From positions 8,866,818 to 8,930,817 of the forward strand of contig CM039134.1 of assembly GCA_022036555.1 (NCBI GenBank): 64,000 bases of DNA, read 5' to 3'. Shown piece by piece: positions 22,659 to 34,196 of this stretch. Made by a program: the position numbers and the translations under genes. How positions within the stretch are numbered: the first letter of the stretch is position 1; every line of letters begins with the position of its first letter. Under the pieces are notes generated by a model. The model was given only the letters and a program-made list of their open reading frames with translations, did no database searches and was not told the DNA's origin. This DNA is from Microstegium vimineum. Taxonomy: Eukaryota; Streptophyta; Magnoliopsida; Poales; Poaceae.

Positions 22659-24891
22659 AGTAGTAGTGTAGTACTAAGCTGATCGCTGGGGCCAATTAAA
22701 GGGCTACATGCATGATCTGCATCTTATATCATATGTCATAGGCACCAGTGGCCTATGCTCTTGCAAATATGCTCCAGATATATGATCGTGAGATGCTTAA
22801 TAGTCAGCTGGGAGATTGACGAACACAGTTAGTTATTTTTTAAATTATATATATATGGTGATCGAGCATCACATCATTTCTTTCGCAGACATTCTTCCCG
22901 TCCATGTTAGTAAACTGTAAAGTCATGGGAAAAGCAGTATTCCCAGGCACTATTCTTATAGGTCCCAGATCTTTTTATGGATCTCACTGTTGGTGCATTG
23001 TACATGTATTTATTCCATAGCCTAGAATTTCCCTCCATCGGCATTAAGCCTTTTTTCTAAATTCTGCGGTTATGATTGGATTGGCCGCTACATTAATTTG
23101 CATGCTTAAATGTTCCATCTGCTGCTGCAAGATCTAAGATGTTCATTGTGTACTGTTGGATTATTCCTTGTGGATATATTTATTGGATGTCATTGAGTTG
23201 CACTTCCTTCTTAGTTCTGCCCATATATATTGAAGTGTGTACTCTTCTTGCATTGATATGCCACTGTACTGTTGGTCCCGTGTTTAACCATACTCTGGCT
23301 CCATACATGCTCGAGTGGGTTTTCAGGGTGTGTGGTTGGCTGGCCACCGGGTTCAGCACCGTACCGTTTGTGCACTTCGACCAGCATGCAGTTGATATTA
23401 GGCAAGTTTGACTAGATTTTGCCAGTGTATTTTTATCACAACTGTTATATGATATATATAGTTACCTTGCCACAAGGCCACCAGTCATGCATACACCCTT
23501 TTTCCAGCCAAAGTTTTATACAAAACTAGCAACTTATAAGGCATATTGCGTCTTTCAGCCAAATTAACAGCTCAAAAAGTCATCTTTTTTTTTTTAAAAA
23601 AAATCCTAGGTTCAGTTTTGTGTGAAATCCAAGATTCTTGTGCTTCACTTTCACCCATATGTTAAATGTCATTTAATTTTTAGAAAATGGAGGTAATCTC
23701 CAGTCATGTCTAGCGTCTTACTTCAAAATTGCTAATGGCATTAATTTTTTGTTGCAACATTTCCATAATGTCTATTTTCTTATGTTAAAATCTATTTAAA
23801 AATGTATAGTCTATTTATTTTAGTCTACTCATCAAATATCAACTCAGCCATGTACAAACATCCATTGAAATGTTTCATAGAAATTTAGTGAAAAATGTGT
23901 GAATTGTGTACTACTTCACACCCCCCCCCCCCCCCCCACACACACACTCAAACATGATGTTTTAGATTTTGTTGAGTCAAACTATCTTAAGCTTAACTAA
24001 GTTTGTACTAAAACATATTAAAAAATGTATTTCTAAATAAGTTTCATTAGATTCATCGTGAAACATATATATATATTTCATAGTATACCTATTTGGTGTA
24101 ATAAATGTTAAGAAAATCTTATCTATAAATTGAAGTAGTCAAATTTATTAAGATAGGTTGATGAGACTTAGATCAAAACTAGTAAAATGTCAAGAATTTT
24201 TGGGATAGAGGTTATAAGATGCAACATAAGTACAAATGTGTGGTGTTTGGAGGCAAAATGAAGCAATTTGATCTGCCAATTAATTTTCCTTCATGAATTA
24301 AACTCAAGATATAGGGATGAGGGTTGACATAAGCTTTACATATAAACCTTTCTGTATTTTTAACTATCAAATTCCTTCTAATCACAAAAATAATTGTATG
24401 GGCACATTAAACATTTTATATTGTACTATACTTTATCTATCATGCACATATTATAATAAGAGTCTACGGTAAAAATTGTATTTTGCAAAAAACATGATTA
24501 TTTGTATTTTGAGATACTATGACACATATTTTTTCTTGTGGCCTACTAGATATTGAAATAATGACTGAAGCTAGTGTATTTTGTGATTGGATTATTATGA
24601 GAAGCGTGCGAGAGCTTTCGGCTTCAGGCATGCACACCTTTAAAGTTAACTTTTGACGTTGTAGCGCCTGAAAAGGGCCGCGTCAATAATTCTGCCATAG
24701 ACGATGTATATATAGGATCCAATTAGACGTAGCTATAGCTAGGTTACGTACATATCACACTAATCTCCATACATTTTTTTTCTCTCTGCTGCGTGATGAT
24801 TGGATACTACTGTTACCGTACCAGCTATTATTAGTGCCTAATTCCTAAATCTCAATTTTTTTCCTAAAGCAATTATATGTGTGAATGCATC

Positions 24892-24995
24892 GTCATATCA
24901 CGCACTATTCATGACATTCTTACACACACTTCTTATTTTGTCATATCACGCACTATTCATGACATTTTAATTAATTATGCACACTTCTGATTTTG
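24892..24995. repeat. two-copy tandem repeat, unit about 50-55 bp
   Basis: TCATATCACGCACTATTCAT starts at 24893 and again at 24941. Each copy continues to a related ...ACACTTCTNATTTTG end, the second with a small insertion. Confidence 0.8.
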
Positions 24996-25037
24996 TGGAC
25001 TGATTGGACATGTAATACAACAAAGATTTATAGGCGT

Positions 25038-25419
25038 CCCTATAGAGAGAAATGACTTATAGTTCACATCTTTAGTTCCTATTGTGGTGGGGTATGGCAT
25101 TAGTCTCAGGTTACCGGGATAAAAAGTCATCCTTTAGTCCCGATTAGTATTAACAAGACGGACTAAAAATTCTCTAACGAGTGACCTTTTAGTCTTAGTT
25201 GGTATTATGAGCCGGGACCAAAGACACCCGGAACTAAAGGTCATTCATCGGTGAATTCAAAAGGTAAGAATCTAGAACTGTTACATGTGTTGTGCAATTG
25301 ACTTAGTAGGGAAGACTTTAGATTATTTCGGACCTTTAGTCCCAATCTGTAGTCCGAGTTGAAAAAACGGGGCTAAAAGTCCTTCCTAACCGGGACCAAA
25401 GCTCACCTATCTACTAGTG
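25038..25419. mobile_element. CACTA remnant, same family as the 15750 element
   Basis: It ends CTACTAGTG and carries many TTTAGTCCC/GGGACTAAA-type subterminal motifs on both strands. The presumed left end reads CCCTATAGAGAG, a mutated CACTA. There is no coding sequence. Confidence 0.55.
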
Positions 25420-25669
25420 CTTCAAAGGTTATGTCATTTGAAACAGTACCTAGGATGGTCCGGATGACAACACTGTCCACCTTCAAGTTGGTCCTCGAGT
25501 AAGCACACACTTATTAACACATGCGTTTTCTTGGCACTATGTACTTGCATTTGGGTTCCAAATCGATCAGGTTTGCCATTCACTTGCAAGAAAAATCAAT
25601 GCATTATTAGTGCTAATTAATTGGCAACTGATGTGGAATATTATATGCTCACTACTACAGAAACGACAA

Positions 25670-25917
25670 TCACTGTCGGCCCATCACTACCGGTTTTGTT
25701 TGGGCCGACAGTGATGTCTCTTCACTGTCGGTTCATCCTCTGACAGACCCCCAATTATTGGGGGTAGGAGCTGAACCGGCAGTGAAACACCACATCACTG
25801 CCGGTTCGTGGCTTGAACCGGCAGTGATGCCTCTCGGTCCTATCACTGCCGGTTTAAGCCACCAACCGGCAGTGATGTGGTATTTCACTGCCGGTTCGAT
25901 GTTGGGTACAGTATAAA
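25670..25917 (+). promoter_or_regulatory. CACTA subterminal repeat block and TATA box
   Basis: At least eight alternating copies of CACTGCCGGTTC-like motifs lie between 25670 and 25895. In En/Spm-type elements such repeats bind the element's own regulatory protein. TATAAA at 25912-25917 is the likely core promoter of the transposase transcript. Confidence 0.7.
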
Positions 25918-26577
25918 GCACGCGATCTCCTCTCTCCCTCCTCTGCCCAACAGTACATAACAGTGCTCGGAGCTCCCTCTCTCCATTGTTGCGGCTGGTG
26001 AATTTCTTGATCTCCATTTTTGGCTCCTCTTCACTCTTGGATCCTCATATCTTGCTCTTGGTTAGTAACAAGCATAATTATTTAGAATTGTTGGTTTACA
26101 TTGTTTTTGTGTGTAAATCTATAGTTTAGAGTTATGCTAGTTTTCATGATCAAGAAGAGAGATGTTGCAATTTGTGTCAATTTTTTGTACCTTTTAGATC
26201 CAAAAGTATTTAGAAAAATTGTAGCACTTTGTTTTTATTGGCAAATTATTGTATAATCATTGAGTAGCTAGGTTCGAAAGATTCGAGAATTATTGATAAA
26301 AATTATAATTAGTTATATTTATTACTTACATTTAGTACTCCATGCATGTATTAAAGATTTGATGGGATGTGGAATAGATTCGGTATTTATTACTTACATT
26401 TAATACTCCATGCATGCATTTAATGCTCACATTTAATACTCCATGCATGCTATTTTGTTGTCTCACTTTTTATAGCGCGGCCAAATTCAAATTATAAAGA
26501 AAAAAATATTGTTAAAAAATGCTCATATTAATATATTCCTATGTTTTCTCTGCTCTGTCCATTTTATCAGTGCAGAC

Positions 26578-29500
26578 ATGACTCGAGGGTGGATGTACGA
26601 TCTGTCACATACAGACCCACGATACTTGACGGGCATCGACGATTTCATCAAGCGAGCTAGAGCCAATGCTGGAGACTCACATCTTGTATTCTGTTCATGC
26701 AAAGACTGCAAGAATACGAAAAAATGGGGCAACGTGGAACATATACGTTTGCACTTGATCACAAGGGGGTTTATGAGAAACTACACGATTTGGACTTTGC
26801 ATGGGGAGATTGGTCAAAATGCTAATGATGATGTGCCCATGCCTAGTGTATCCCTGAATGCATTATTGTTTGTTCATGAGTACACAGAACATGTGTCTAC
26901 CAATGATGATGTGTTTATGAATACATTAGCTGACGACACTGAGGAAAATGATGGCATTTCACAACTTCTACATGATGTGCATGGGGGATTCCTTAGTGCT
27001 TCACAGTTGAAAAAACTGGAGATGATGAGAAAGGATGCAAAAACACCATTGTTTCCGTGCTGCCCAATAAGCAAACTGGAAGCCAACATCATGCTATTGG
27101 AGTTCAAATCAACGAATGAGTTGAGTGATAAAGGCTTCGATAACTTGTTAGTTATACTACATAAACTGTTCCCGGAGGCCGAGTTAGCAGAAAAGAGTTA
27201 CCTTGCGAAGCAAATGATTTGCCCAATTGACCTCGAGGTTGAGAAAATCCACGCATGTTTCAACGACTGCATATTGTACCGTGGAGAGAAATACAAAGAC
27301 TTAGATGCATGTCCCAAGTGTAAAACTCCCTGATACAAGCAAGATCCATCAAATGATGGAAGCAAGACCAGAGGAGGGCTACTAAAGTCCGTATGGTATT
27401 TTCCTATAACTCCATGAGTGCATAGGTTGTTTGCAAATGAGAATTCAACCAAGCTGTTGCGTTGGCACGACGAAGAGCGAAAGAAAGATTCAATGATGAG
27501 ACACCCACCGATGGGTCGGACTGGAGGACTATCAACACTATGTTCTATAAGAACATCGGTGGAGAGGTAAGACATCTGTGGTTTGCTTTGAGCACGGATG
27601 GGATGCACCCGTTTGACCAAGTGAGAACCAATCATAGCACTTGGCCATTGACGCTATGTATATACAACCTTCTACCATGGCTTTGTATGAAACGGGCATA
27701 CGTCCAGATGCCATTACTAATCCAAGGACCAAGACAACCTGGTAATGATATTGATGTGCTTCTACAACCATTGATCGATGAACTACTACAGATGTGGGAG
27801 ACGGGTGTGAAGGATGTCTGGGATGAGTACAAAAAAGAACATGTCACGGTAAAGGTTGTACTTATCGCTACAATCACCGATCTACCAGGGCGAGGTTCCT
27901 TGTCTGGAGAGAAGACAAAAGGATACACTGGGTGTGTTGAGTGCTTGGATGATATTGATGCTACACATCTACTAGAAAACAGGAAGATGGTCTACATGGG
28001 ACACCGTAGGTTCCTACGTCGTGATCACCCTTACCGTAGGAATATAAAAGATTTTAATGGGACTACTAAGAAACGTGGACCTCCAAAGTATCGAGACGGG
28101 AAACAGCTGCATCAACAATTAAGCAAACTCACAAATGTTGTCCTTGGGAAGGGGGACGGGGCAGTAGCAGCGCCAACTGATAGTATCTGGAAGAAAAAAT
28201 CAATCTTCTGGAAACTACCTTACTGGCCACTTTTGAGTGTACGTCACTGTCTTGATCCAATGCACATAACTAAAAACGTGTGCGGTAACACACTTAACAC
28301 GTTGATGAACACCGGGGGAACAAGCAAGGATTCTCTCGCGACACGCTTGGACATGCAACACCTGAGCCTCAGGAAGGAGTTGCACCCAGTAACTCTTGAG
28401 AATGACCACTTGAAACTTCCAGTGGCATCATGGACACTGAAAAAGGAGGAAAAAATGCTTATTTCTTTCTTCAACGATCTCAAAGTACCGAGTGGCTACT
28501 GTGGGAACCCGAAGAGGCTAGTTAACATGAGAGAACTTAAGTTTAACTATGGTTCTATGAAGGCCCATGACTGTCATGTCATAATGACTCAGCTGCTCCC
28601 AGTTGCCCTGCGAGGTATCCTCCCTGACAAGGTCCGCGCTCCAATCATAAAGTTGTGTTCGTTCTTCAACGCGATCTCTGAAAAGATCATTGAAGTGGAC
28701 AGGCTAGACCGCCTGAAGCAGGAGATAGCCGAGATTATATGCAGGCTTGAGATGTATTTCCCACCGACTTACTTCGACATTTCAGTGCATCTACTTGTTC
28801 ATCTTGTGGATCAAATAAAAGCCCTTGGCCCAATATACCTACACCAGATGTTTCCTTTCGAGAGGCTCATGAAAGTTTTTAGGCGTGTTGACACAAAAAG
28901 TGTCGGATCTGCGAACACCTCGGGCTTATACCCAAACTCGATTTCCAAAGGTGTGCCAGTTGATTTGACCAGTTAATCAACAAGGACGATAACTAGAACA
29001 ACGATGAACGAGACGACAGCGATGCGCCCGGACGTCAAGGCTCAGATTGCTCAAAAAGCGGAACTCGCGAGGTAGACGGAGATCTTGTAGATGCAGCCCG
29101 TCGAGATCGTAAGAACTCGTAGATAAACTATAACTAATGCGAAAAAAGTAGATGCTGAAAAGTAAGACGAAAATAATAGATTTGTTTGATTGTATTGGAT
29201 ATCTTTGATACATCGCCCCTGGGTACATATTTATACTCCGGTAACAGAAGTTGCAAACAGACATGACTCATACCTAAATAGAACTCCTATTTTTAAGGAA
29301 ATAAAACGACTCGTACAAGAGTCGAACTCAAACAACGACAATAACACTGGTATAAAATCACCGGTTTCCTTATTCGTTTCCTTTACGATGAAGCCTTCCA
29401 TCGGCAGACTCTTTCCAATCTGCAACCTTCCTTTTATTGCCATTTGTAGCTTTCTACTGACGTCAGCCACATCCTTTGTCCATCAGCAATACCTTCCTAT

Positions 29501-30593
29501 CAGAAATATTCTTCTACTTTCATCGGCAACATCTTCTCATCGGCAAATGTCTTTCCTTTTCTCCCTTGACGTTTCTTCTATCACATCCACCATCGGCAGA
29601 TTCTTCTGCTTCCATCGGTAATGGAACCGATAGTCCCTTAATGCCGATGGGGAACCCCTTTACCGATCAATATACTTGGTTTAATATTGACCTGTACAAA
29701 AAACGGCGTCAACAAGGCGGTATGTTAGGCATAAATTCAGACCAGAAGGGAGCATGGTAGAAGGATGGTCAACAGAGGAGTCTATTGAGTTCTCCACATA
29801 TTATCTGGACATCAAGCGGGTCGGAGTTCCAGTATCTCATCATGATGGAAGACTAGGAGGCAAAGGAACAATAGGTGAGAAAGCTGTCAAAATAGACAAA
29901 GTGGTCTCCTTCAGACAAGCACACTTCGCTGTTCTCCAGCAGACCGACGGTGTGATGGCATACATTGATGAGCACAAACAGTTACTGCAAAGGAAGCACA
30001 TCGGTAGGTCACAGACTTGGCTTGAGAAAAAACATAAGGAGGAATTTGGTGACTGGTTTCAACGCCAAAGACTAGGAATGGTGATGGGATGTCAGCTAGA
30101 TCTCTTAGCCCCCGGACCTTCGACTACGCTAATGATGTACCAAGGATATGAAATAAATGGTTTTACATTTTACACAAAAAACAGGACGGAAAGAGCACCA
30201 ACCAAAATAGTGGTGTTCGTTTCGATGCCCACGATGAGTACGACACGGTGGTGGCAACATACTATGGTTTCATAGATGAGATATGGGAGCTAGACTATGG
30301 ACATCAGTTGAAAGTTGCTCTTTTCCATTGTTTGTGGGTCCGGCTGAATGAAATCAACACCGACAATGATGGGTTCACTACCGTTGATCTATCCAAGACC
30401 GCATACAGAGATGACCCCTTCGTCCTTGCAAAGGATGTTTTGCAAATCTTCTATGCAAGGGATAACAATACAAATGGAAGACAACATGTAGTATTGCAAG
30501 GCAAAAGGAAGATTGTCGGTGTCGACGGAGTGACAACCGAAGAAGACTACAAAGGTTATGAAGAAATGACTCCTTTTGGGGCGGACGTTACCC
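26578..30593 (+). pseudogene. TNP2-type CACTA transposase, disrupted
   Basis: A splice acceptor (TATCAGTGCAG, just before 26576) precedes the ATG at 26578. The domain order is a Transpos_assoc-like N-terminus with Cys/His residues (26578-26820), a transposase-21 core (about 27540-28330, with STDGMHPFD and GYTGCVEC), a DUF4218-like region (about 28560-28880) and a DUF4216-like region (about 30248-30560, with YYGFIDEIWELDY). Damage includes TGA stops at 27331-27333 and about 27415, an indel near 27503, a solo LTR at 28887-29714, and a one-base slip in an A-run near 30173-30182. The C-terminus is lost in the gap. Family members cut and paste CACTA elements. This copy cannot make a complete protein. 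Confidence 0.88.
28887..29714 (-). mobile_element. solo LTR inserted in the TNP2 gene
   Basis: An 828-bp unit with termini TGTTGAC and GTCAACA is flanked by AGGCG on both sides (28882-28886 and 29715-29719). Removing the unit and one AGGCG closes the transposase reading frame exactly, which fixes both boundaries. On the minus strand a TATAAATA box (complement of 29228-29235) is followed by a leader-like sequence, so the LTR is oriented minus. No internal domains remain. Family not identified; gypsy-like ends are possible. Confidence 0.9.
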
Positions 30594-30693
30594 NNNNNNN
30601 NNNNNNNNNNNNNNNNNNNNNNNNNNNNNNNNNNNNNNNNNNNNNNNNNNNNNNNNNNNNNNNNNNNNNNNNNNNNNNNNNNNNNNNNNNNNN
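30594..30693. other. assembly gap of exactly 100 N
   Basis: A round-number gap of unknown true size. It removes the 3' end of the TNP2 gene and probably the right end of the CACTA element. Confidence 1.
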
Positions 30694-32889
30694 CCATAAT
30701 GAGAGATCCGCCCCTAGATCTAAGGATACAGTGGTTTTTTTTAACTGTATCTAAGGGTGCTTCTGAACCAAGTATTGGTTAATTTGTCCCTTTTGTGGTA
30801 CAATTGTTTAGGTCTTTATTCGACAGACAAACATATATACCTTTAGCTCATTCTTTTAGTAGTGTAGAACATAGGGTTTGTGGATAGACAGATAATTACT
30901 TATATAGACCCCATCCACCATTGCGTCGTCAATCTCCTCGAGGCGGCTTGAGGGCGACATGCTGCCCGGACACTGCTCATGCTCGCTGATGAGTGGCGAC
31001 GGCGGGCTAGGGTGGTGCTCAAAAAGGCAGTATCTACAAGACCTCCCTCCACCATCTCATCTTTCCCCATGCTATTACTTTGCTTCCATGGTGGTTGGGA
31101 TGGCAGGTGACAAGTCGAATTAGCAATCCTAAGGTTAGAACCGGTGCCTACCCACTTGGATTTAGATGCTCTTGTCCTCCAACGACCATGGTAGTGCGTG
31201 GGGTTGCCTGCTCGACCTCACGAAGCCAAGAGCGCCACCCATTTAGTGCTATGATGGGACAACTACATCGCTGGCGAGGAGAAGGAACTAGTGCAGTCCC
31301 TGGACGGTGAGGTGCTTATGGTGGTCGCGTTCTCGAGGCACACATGGAAGTTGTGGCCAATATTTGCACAACACACTATGTCGTGTCGTGGTCTCACGGT
31401 GTGCATGCAACTGCTTAGCATTGTGCATTGCATGCTCTACATATATCGCCTGCCCATGTGAGGAGAATCTACTCACATGCTCGCCGCACCATGTGCCGAT
31501 GTCGATGGAGCATCCCCCACCACCATCATACCGCTTGACCATACCGCACATGTCGTCGTTGAGTGTGGCATGGCTTGGGTTGAGTTGTCAACATGCAGGC
31601 AAGCCCTACTGCTCTACACGAGTTTGAAGGGCTCAAGAAATAGGGACGTGTTAGGTTGAAACCTTGAAGTAGAAATGATTGTTGTGGCCCTAGGAGTCAT
31701 TGTGTGGTACACCATGGTGATGTGTTTGAGAATACATCGTTTTTCATGACTTGGACTCATTTTCTAGAAGGCAATCTATAGTCTAGGGGTTCATGGAGCC
31801 TTATGCAAAACCAGTGTATGGGCTATCAGTGCTATTAGGGATGACATCCTCGGACATCACTAACATCCTTGGAGGCGTCATTGTAGCCTCTCCATCACAT
31901 AGTTGTAGGGTACCTCCAAATGAAAACCAAGTTTCGATTCTCTAGGGCTAGTGGCATGTTGAATGGTGTTTGCTGGCAATTTCTTTGCTTTGACGTCCTC
32001 TAGGATCTTTGAGTGCATCATCTCATCATATGCTGGGTTAGTGTGACCATGGTCTTCTTTCTTGGATCTCCTTATTCTCCAATTGTCGGTCCTTCCTCCC
32101 TTGAGGCGTTCTCCTCTCTAGAGGTGTTGGAAGATGGTGATTGGATCTCAGATGTGTTCCATAGAGGATGTACATTATGAATGTTGTTTGTCAAATATGG
32201 ACTCAATGCCCAACATCTGCATGAGGAATAGCAATCCTCATAGTATTGCCACTTGGTGGTGCATTGTTTGACAATCAACAACCTGCCTCCATCATGAGTG
32301 TTTATACCTACCATGCAACATGGTGGATTCTCTTTGTGTATGTTGTTTGTAGATGTTTTTCTTTGTATGTGTTGTTGGTGTTCGTGCTTGTGTTTTTTCT
32401 CATCTTCTTGCTTTGTATGTCTAGGTTTATGACCCAAACCATGTAATTGGCATTTAGAGTCCTCCATTTCTGGCCAGCATCAATGAAAAAATTCATCTCC
32501 CCTGGCCCTATCCATGACCCGTTTATATGGCCAATAAAAACTACGTGAAATTAAAACTTCTAGAATGTTGAATGGGCATACTAGACCAAAGCAAAGAAGA
32601 TTTGGTATGTCCTAACCCCACTCTCGGCTAGTCCCCGCCAACCCATGACCCTTAGAGGGTTAGGCTTCAATAGAGAAACGCACGAACCCAAAAACTATCA
32701 TGCTAGGACTTGATCCTAGCCCAAAATAGTTTATTTGAATTTCCAACTACAAAAGATTGGATAACTCGACATACACAACTCTCTCTATGTGTGTTTGTTT
32801 GATACCAAAATCAAGCGGCGTTGTTATAGGGGGTATTAAATTCTCTACCAAGTTACGCTCAATCCCCTTCTGCTAGCGTTTTTTGGAAC
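30694..32889. other. sequence after the gap, no supported gene
   Basis: A short imperfect hairpin lies at about 30710-30760 (ATACAGT ... ACTGTAT around a T-run). TTTTAGTAGTG ending at 30864 resembles a CACTA end but lacks the expected subterminal motifs. Mixed-composition frames at 31080-31660 and 32072-32470 show no domains. Confidence 0.5.
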
Positions 32890-33765
32890 TGCGAGCGTTG
32901 AGGGTCAATAGAAATCGACCTACAATACAGACGGTCACTTGAGAACCGTTAGTGGAACGGTTCAGTCAAGAGAACCTCTAGTAGAAATTATTATCTAGAA
33001 AAATATAAATCAAGTTTTTAGAATAGAAAAAAAGAATTTAATTGTGGAGGAGGCCCACTAGTAAGTGGCCTGCTATAGCAAGTTGCGGCATTTTTCGCGT
33101 AAAATCGCGTGTTACACGGTTGTGGGGATTTGAACCCATAACTCACCCTCGCGTGTACCCTCCTCTATCACTCTACCCATAACTCACTTGTGTCTAGATT
33201 TCGTTTTAGTTCCCCCACATATTATATTAAACCGAGTGTAAATTGATTGTTTGAGCCACTAAACAAATTCAAATCGTAAAGTTTTCAACTACAAAGTTTC
33301 ATAACTTTTCGAGATATACAACTTTTATTTAGGGATTTTTTTCCATCCAAGGTCGTTGACAAAAATTTGAATTTCAAATTTGATAAATTCGAACATAGTT
33401 TTCGATGACAAGATGATTTCAAATGAAAATGTTATCAACTACAAAGTTTCATAACTTTGAGATCTATAACTTTCATTTTGATTGTTTCCCATCCGAGTTC
33501 GTTTGATAAACTCAAAACAAAGTGTTCAATTATTGCTAGTGGCGGATTTCATAAGAAATCGCCTGTAAAAATCGTATTTCTACAGGCGGGTTCTTAAGAA
33601 ACCCGCTTGTAGAAACACTTGATTTCTACGTAGAAATACATGATTTCTATATATGGATTTCTTAAAAAAACTGTTTGTAGAAATTGATTTCTAGTGGCGG
33701 TTCGGAACCGTTGGCACATGTTAAGCGAAACCACATGTAGAAATTATTGCACACCACCGACGTAG
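32890..33765. mobile_element. CACTA fragment, TTTCTACAGGCGG family
   Basis: Inverted copies of TTTCTACAGGCGG/CCGCCTGTAGAAA-type motifs near both sides and an internal AT-rich module match the complete element at 38035-39069. Neither terminal CACTA is recognisable, so the limits are approximate. Confidence 0.6.
33124..33180 (-). promoter_or_regulatory. tRNA-like A/B box cassette in CACTA fragment
   Basis: On the minus strand GGGTTCAAATCCC (complement of 33124-33136) is a perfect B box. An A-box-like segment (GGGTAGAGTGATAGAG) lies about 30 bases upstream. The spacing suits a tRNA gene, but no cloverleaf is complete. Confidence 0.5.
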
Positions 33766-34196
33766 AGCTCAGGGCCGGTCCTAGGGGTGGACAAGGTGTG
33801 CCACCGCCCTAGGCCTCGAGTTTCCATAGGCCTCATCCGAAGAGTGGTACAGTAGTATGTACTCATGTATTATATACAGTATATGTATGTGCGTCATATG
33901 TGGGTGTTAGCTGTGGCCTAAGTGTCGAACACAAAAGGCTGGAACAATATCAAGATTAAATTGTTTGTGACTTTAATTATGCATGGAGAAGCTATTAGAT
34001 GAGATCAACATCAAATCATCAATAGCATAATCAATGATTTTGTATCTCCAAAATGTTAGAAGAAATTATTCAAAATAATGTCAAGTGCCAAGTCAGTACT
34101 CTATATATTAAAAAAAATCATAAATTTTGTTTCTCGACGAGCCAAACAATACCAAGTTTGACCAAATATTTATAAAAATACTCACTCTATATCTAA

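Larger units (their letters stand above)
21976..25037. other. intergenic region downstream of ra2
   Basis: No supported gene. Contents are a (TCTA)n tract near 22281-22312, a CATG repeat (22639-22658), a C17 run (23921-23937) followed by CA repeats, MITE-like AT-rich debris at about 23940-24200 and a short tandem repeat at 24892-24995. A frame at 23139-23411 has no recognisable domain. Confidence 0.5.
25650..30593 (+). mobile_element. CACTA (En/Spm) transposon encoding a TNP2-type transposase, right end beyond or in the gap
   Basis: The left terminus is CACTACTACAGAAACG, preceded by GCT. It is followed by a subterminal block of at least eight copies of CACTGCCGGTT or its complement, then a promoter and the transposase gene. 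The transposase runs into the 100-N gap, so the right end and target duplication cannot be placed. Just after the gap the expected subterminal motifs are absent. The non-autonomous element at about 49.7-50.9 kb has the same subterminal motif and a near-identical terminus, so it was probably mobilised by this family. Confidence 0.88.

Noticed and set aside
30854..30864. TTTTAGTAGTG as the right end of the TNP2-bearing CACTA
   Set aside because: Only the last 8 bases match, no CACTGCCGGTT subterminal repeats precede it, and the flank (TAG) does not match GCT.
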